A stretch of DNA of 64,000 bases. It comes from Leeuwenhoekiella aestuarii (GTDB lineage Bacteria; Bacteroidota; Bacteroidia; Flavobacteriales; Flavobacteriaceae). Location of the stretch: assembly GCF_004104055.1 (NCBI RefSeq), contig NZ_QOVJ01000009.1, forward strand, positions 43,385 to 107,384, given 5' to 3'. The notes under the pieces were generated by a model. It was not told the origin of the DNA. It was given only the letters and a program-made list of their open reading frames with translations, and did not search any database. Position numbers and translations under genes: made by a program. Position 1 is the stretch's first letter, and each line of letters starts with the position of its first letter. Of this stretch, positions 60,513-64,000 are shown one piece after another.

Positions 60513-61124
60513 ATGCGCAAGGTTCTAATTGTAATTCTGGTTCTCATACTTGGGTACTTTACCTATCAATATTTTGAGGAAAAAAATCAAGAGCGCAATC
60601 AATTATTAGAAGCTACTTCGCTCATTGAGAAAGAAATTAAAAATGTAGGGAAGCTCGTTGTGACAGAAGGTTCTTTTGCACAGGTTTTTACCTATAAAGA
60701 CTCTAAACAGATTTTTAATTTGGTTCAGGCTAATAAAAAGGCACTTGTGGTGATTAATGCAAAAGTCACAATTTCATACGATCTACGAGCTTTAGAAACA
60801 GAAGTAGATTCAGAAGCCAAAACAATTACCATTACAAAAATCCCTAAACCTGAAATAAACATCAATCCAGATATTGAATATTATGATGTGTCTCAAGATT
60901 ACCTCAATCAGTTTGAAGCTTCAGACTATAACACCATAAAAAAACGAGTGATGAGCAGCATTAGAAAAAAAGTTGAAGCTTCAGAATTGCCTGCTAATGC
61001 TCAAAATAGATTAGTAGCTGAATTGTCTAATATTTATGTAGTAACTAATACATTGGGATGGACATTAAAGTATAATACCACACCTATAGAAAGCAGTCAA
61101 AGTTTACAGCAAATTTTAGACTAG
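60513..61124 (+). CDS. DUF4230 domain protein
   Basis: A 203-residue protein with one N-terminal membrane anchor (VLIVILVLILGYFTYQYF) and a DUF4230 domain (about 45-190: LVVTEGSFAQVFTYKDS, KALVVINAKVTISYDL, ITITKIPKPEININPDIEYY). Function unknown; anchored in the inner membrane facing the periplasm. It is on its own 81 bases after the response regulator, possibly in its transcript. Its last 9 bases overlap the end of the convergent aromatic hydroxylase gene. Confidence 0.88.
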   Translation: MRKVLIVILVLILGYFTYQYFEEKNQERNQLLEATSLIEKEIKNVGKLVVTEGSFAQVFTYKDSKQIFNLVQANKKALVVINAKVTISYDLRALETEVDSEAKTITITKIPKPEININPDIEYYDVSQDYLNQFEASDYNTIKKRVMSSIRKKVEASELPANAQNRLVAELSNIYVVTNTLGWTLKYNTTPIESSQSLQQILD

Positions 61125-62867
61125 TGCGATACCGTCTTCTATAAGATGTTTGATTTTAGTATTGCTTGTTTTTAGCGCTGCTAAATATGTGTTTATTTCT
61201 TTTAGAAAATCTTCTCTGTTATCTTCTTTAGCCAACTCATAAAGTTCTAAAGCGAGTAACCAGTCGTTTTCGTGATTTTTATTTAAAATATCAAAAACAG
61301 CCTGCGGAGAGAATTTGGTGTCTTTGCCTTCCCTGTAATTTCTAACTGCAAGATATAGTGATTCTAGTTCTTGGCGTTTTGTATTTGTTGAAGTTTTAAC
61401 CGTGGTTGAAGAAATTTTATGCTCCAATAAATTGAAAGATTTAAAATCAGCCGGACCAGCAAATGCTGATGAGATCTTTTTACCTACAGCCAAATGATAG
61501 ATACCAGATTCTGGTTTAAAGAGCAAACGATCTTTGTATTTAACCGTGCAGTTCTCAAAGCTGATTAAAATTATTTTCCCTTTTAAATTGCGCGTACCGG
61601 TAATTATTTTCCCACTTACACTGATTCCGCCTTCAAATTCTAAGCTTACGATATTCCCTTCTGATATTTTATAAGCTTGAAGGTCTTTGGGGCTCATGTC
61701 TTCAATAGCAAGATTGATGCCTTTGAGCTTACCAAGAGCTGTACCGTAGCCGTTTTTGTGAATGTTAATGCCGTGACCCACGAGTTCTTTTTCGTGAAAA
61801 CTTAAAGCACTCCCCCCTGTAGTTTGTAAATAAGATACTTTGTTTTTATATAAAATCATTTCAGAAAACACACCTGAAATCTGCAAGCCGGTGCTCAGTT
61901 CAATGGTCCCTAGATTTTTACTGTCTATAAGTTTTTGTAAGCCTTCGGGACCGCCGGTACGTAAAGCCATCGTGTTTGCAAATTCTTCTAAAACTTCACT
62001 GAGATAGGCAAAGTCTGGAGTTACATAAAGTTGAGGTTGAGGCTTAGTAATATCAAATTCCTGATGTGCTGCTTCAATGGAATACGGAATTTTCTTTACT
62101 TTTTCGGTCATACACCACGCACTTTCGCCTATTGATGAAAGTAATCCTGCTCCATAAATTTTAGGGGTATCAGGAGTACCTATGAGGCCATATTCTACCG
62201 TCCACCAATGTAAATTGCGTATAAGTGCCATTTCGCTTGGAGTTCCCATATTATTCTGTAAGTGGTCAACCAGATGTTCAATCTCATCAATTTCTTCTTG
62301 TGGAGTATCTTCAGCTTCTTTTAAAATAGATAGTTTTCTAACTGCTTCATATAACTGATAGTCTTTAGCTGATGAAATGGCTTTGCATCCTATTTCTCCA
62401 AAACGTCTTAAATATTCGGCATACTCAGGGTTCGCTATAATTGGAGCATGACCTGCACCTTCGTGAATAATATCTGGAGCGGGAGTATACTCTAAATGCT
62501 CGAGCTGTCTTATGTCTGAAGCGATAACCAAAACATTATACGCCTGAAATTCCATAAAAGCAGCAGGAGGAATAAAGCCATCAACTGCTACTGCAGCCCA
62601 TCCTATTTCCTTCAGAATACGATTCATTCCGTACATATTTGGGATGTGGTCTATCGAAATTCCGGTTTGTTTCAATCCCTCTAAATAGGAGTTGTGAGCT
62701 ACAGTACTCAGATAATTTACGTTCTTACGCATTACATAACGCCATACTGCTTGATTGATCGCAGTATAATCCTCATAATTTTGAGGTTTTATAAACTGCT
62801 TTAAATGGGCGGGTAACCGCTCAATAAGTGGATTAGTTTCTATATTTTTATCTAAAACAGGGCTCAT
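61116..62867 (-). CDS. Aromatic amino acid hydroxylase (phenylalanine hydroxylase-like) with long C-terminal extension
   Basis: A 583-residue enzyme. The catalytic domain (about 10-335) has iron ligands H135 and H140 in PDIIHEGAGHAP and E225 in WWTVEYGL, with GLLSSIGES and a C-terminal PDFAYLSEVLEEFA. It hydroxylates phenylalanine (or tryptophan/tyrosine) with O2 and a pterin. Classical bacterial enzymes are about 260-300 residues; here a further ~240 residues follow (338-583), containing beta-rich part (GKIILISFENCTVKYKDRLL) and a helical end. This long form is known in Flavobacteria but the extra part is unexplained. Confidence 0.9.
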   Translation of the reverse strand: MSPVLDKNIETNPLIERLPAHLKQFIKPQNYEDYTAINQAVWRYVMRKNVNYLSTVAHNSYLEGLKQTGISIDHIPNMYGMNRILKEIGWAAVAVDGFIPPAAFMEFQAYNVLVIASDIRQLEHLEYTPAPDIIHEGAGHAPIIANPEYAEYLRRFGEIGCKAISSAKDYQLYEAVRKLSILKEAEDTPQEEIDEIEHLVDHLQNNMGTPSEMALIRNLHWWTVEYGLIGTPDTPKIYGAGLLSSIGESAWCMTEKVKKIPYSIEAAHQEFDITKPQPQLYVTPDFAYLSEVLEEFANTMALRTGGPEGLQKLIDSKNLGTIELSTGLQISGVFSEMILYKNKVSYLQTTGGSALSFHEKELVGHGINIHKNGYGTALGKLKGINLAIEDMSPKDLQAYKISEGNIVSLEFEGGISVSGKIITGTRNLKGKIILISFENCTVKYKDRLLFKPESGIYHLAVGKKISSAFAGPADFKSFNLLEHKISSTTVKTSTNTKRQELESLYLAVRNYREGKDTKFSPQAVFDILNKNHENDWLLALELYELAKEDNREDFLKEINTYLAALKTSNTKIKHLIEDGIALV

Positions 62868-62930
62868 AAGATCATTTATGTTTCAGCTAGAAAAATAAGA
62901 ATCTGTTTATAGTTATCGTAATTATATCTA

Positions 62931-62938
62931 TAAATTTG
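62931..62938 (+). promoter_or_regulatory. -7 box TAAATTTG for the enoyl-CoA hydratase-like gene
   Basis: Exact TAnnTTTG match 38 bases before ATG 62977; no clear -33 box. Confidence 0.5.
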
Positions 62939-62976
62939 AGAAATATTTAATAATACTTCTATTTATTAAAAATCAT

Positions 62977-63729
62977 ATGACAAACTCATTTGTAAAACTT
63001 CATATCGATGGAGCAGTAGGAACGCTTATTTTTTTCACGCCAGAACACAATGCATTACCTACAGCAATTTTAACCGATTTGGAACAGCAAATACTTAGAG
63101 CAGATGCTAATACTGATCTCAAAGTACTGGTAATAAAAAGTGGAGGTGATAGAACGTTTTGTGCGGGTGCAAGCTTTAAAGAGCTTATTGCTATTGAGAA
63201 TGAAGCTCAGGGGAAACGTTTTTTTATGGGGTTTGCAAAAGTGATTTTGGCAATGCGTGCGAGCAGGTTGCTTACAGTTGTGCGCGTGCAAGGTAAATCT
63301 GTAGGAGGTGGAGTAGGTCTTGCTGCTGCTGCTGATTATTGTCTAGCTTCTCAATATTCCTCAATAAAATTGAGTGAGATAAGCATTGGTATAGGTCCGT
63401 TTGTAATTGGGCCGGCGGTAACTCGCAAAATTGGAGTTTCAGCATTTTCTCAAATGACCATAAATGCACAGGAATTTTATTCAGCTGAATGGGCAAAAGA
63501 AAAAGGATTGTATGCTGAAGTTTTAAATTCAGCTGAAGAACTGGATGAAGCTGTAGCTAAATTAGCTAACGAACTAGCAACCTATAATCCCGAAGCATTA
63601 GCGGAATGTAAAAAAATGTTTTGGTCAGGTACTAAGGGTTGGAAAAAACTTTTAGAAGATAGGGCAACAACAAGCGGTAAACTTGTTTTGTCTGAATTTA
63701 CAAGAAATAAACTTAAGTCTTACGCATAA
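62977..63729 (+). CDS. Enoyl-CoA hydratase/isomerase family protein
   Basis: A 250-residue crotonase-fold protein. Oxyanion-hole strands: DRTFCAGASFKEL (near 55-67) and VQGKSVGGGVGLAAAADYCLAS (near 105-126), followed by KLSEISIGIGPFVIGPAVTRK. The position of the usual catalytic glutamates (as in EIGIGI..P) holds SEISIG, so the reaction type is uncertain: hydration, isomerisation or other CoA-ester chemistry. Cytoplasmic. Single gene with own promoter and a terminator directly after the stop. Confidence 0.88.
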   Translation: MTNSFVKLHIDGAVGTLIFFTPEHNALPTAILTDLEQQILRADANTDLKVLVIKSGGDRTFCAGASFKELIAIENEAQGKRFFMGFAKVILAMRASRLLTVVRVQGKSVGGGVGLAAAADYCLASQYSSIKLSEISIGIGPFVIGPAVTRKIGVSAFSQMTINAQEFYSAEWAKEKGLYAEVLNSAEELDEAVAKLANELATYNPEALAECKKMFWSGTKGWKKLLEDRATTSGKLVLSEFTRNKLKSYA

Positions 63730-63758
63730 AAAAAAGCCCTCAACCTGAGGGCTTTTTT
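63730..63758. terminator. Bidirectional hairpin terminator
   Basis: A-run + GCCCTCA / TGAGGGC + T-run, 13-bp stem with a 3-base loop. Serves the hydratase-like gene and the convergent DUF4136 gene. Confidence 0.93.
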
Positions 63759-63769
63759 AGTTATTCTTC

Positions 63770-64000
63770 TTAATTAGAAGCCATTTGCTTTGGTGGATAT
63801 TCTTGCATGATCTCGCCTACAATTTCGCTAATGCGTTCTTGTTTGCGTTCAACGTCACGAGCTAAATAACCAGTACCCTGACCTTGCCAAACTAATTCTT
63901 TTTTAGATGCATCAATCAAGTCTATATATAGTGTACCTTCAGTGGTTCTGGATACGGTGTTTCCAAAACCTCCACCCCACGGTCCCCAAGGCCCACAGGA
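63770..64000 (-). CDS. DUF4136 lipoprotein-type protein (C-terminal part, cut by window edge)
   Basis: The minus frame is open from base 64000 to TAA at 63770-63772, giving 76 C-terminal residues. It reads GPWGPWGGGFGNTVSRTTEG, then LYIDLIDASKKELVWQGQG and ends with VGEIMQEYPPKQMASN. The combination of TEGTLxIDxID, LVWxG and a final YPP is the end of DUF4136 domains, found in exported lipoproteins of unknown function. The start and signal lie outside the window. Confidence 0.82.
   Translation of the reverse strand, partial: SCGPWGPWGGGFGNTVSRTTEGTLYIDLIDASKKELVWQGQGTGYLARDVERKQERISEIVGEIMQEYPPKQMASN

Noticed and set aside
1..64000. Phage, insertion sequence, integron, toxin-antitoxin or defence system
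   Set aside because: No integrase, transposase, terminal repeats, restriction or abortive-infection protein was recognised; the YwqK-like MORN protein is not evidence for a toxin-antitoxin pair.

Overview
The window reads as chromosome of a Flavobacteriaceae-type Bacteroidetes, probably marine; a relative of Leeuwenhoekiella or Dokdonia is a guess. Grounds: AT-rich DNA, several promoters with the Bacteroidetes -7 box TAnnTTTG, a SusC/SusD pair, a type IX secretion (T9SS) type B sorted protein paired with a PorP/SprF protein, the mevalonate route to isoprenoids, and the arginine decarboxylase/agmatinase polyamine operon. I see no rRNA, tRNA, transposase, integrase, phage or CRISPR array.

Layout. 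1-3.8 kb: SusC receptor and truncated SusD lipoprotein (minus). 4.1-9.4 kb: YhiN-type flavoprotein, TspO, then mvaD, a mevalonate-kinase-like GHMP kinase and a UbiA prenyltransferase. 9.7-14.1 kb: a pseudouridine synthase-like protein lacking the catalytic Asp, then arginine decarboxylase, agmatinase and a deoxyhypusine-synthase-like protein. 14.1-29.1 kb: GH20 hexosaminidase; a GT2/LAB_N/GT39 envelope-sugar operon; the T9SS pair with nine FN3-like repeats; four minus-strand genes including three glycosyltransferases. 29.2-40.4 kb: outer membrane protein, fasciclin lipoprotein, membrane Fe-S protein with flavoprotein reductase, GH113-like lipoprotein, a 52-residue Pmp3 protein, VOC and hemerythrin proteins, a TIGR04283 glycosyltransferase, DUF547 lipoprotein and der. 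40.5-46.9 kb: two paralogous outer membrane beta-barrel receptors followed by wreckage of two dead genes. 46.8-53.3 kb: DUF5063, an M23-MerR-LemA-TPM-TPM operon and alaS. 53.6-64 kb: GSCFA protein, a signalling neighbourhood, DUF4230, aromatic amino acid hydroxylase, enoyl-CoA hydratase-like protein and a truncated DUF4136 gene.

The most interesting region is 54.5-60.5 kb. An 18-bp palindrome (ATAnGGCAWTTGCCyTAT) occurs upstream of three genes: a lipoprotein, a secreted protein of unknown function, and a LuxR-type response regulator. At the first two it sits exactly 26 nt before a TTTG -7 element, as expected for an activator site. The neighbouring TPR histidine kinase is split by an in-frame TAA followed directly by ATG. 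Between kinase and regulator lies a NrtR/AraR-type Nudix regulator with its own palindrome (AAACGTA-N5-TACGTTT) just upstream of its start. Together these look like a small envelope-stress or nutrient regulon that may have lost or altered its sensor; this is inference.

All calls come from reading motifs and translations by eye; no database search was run.
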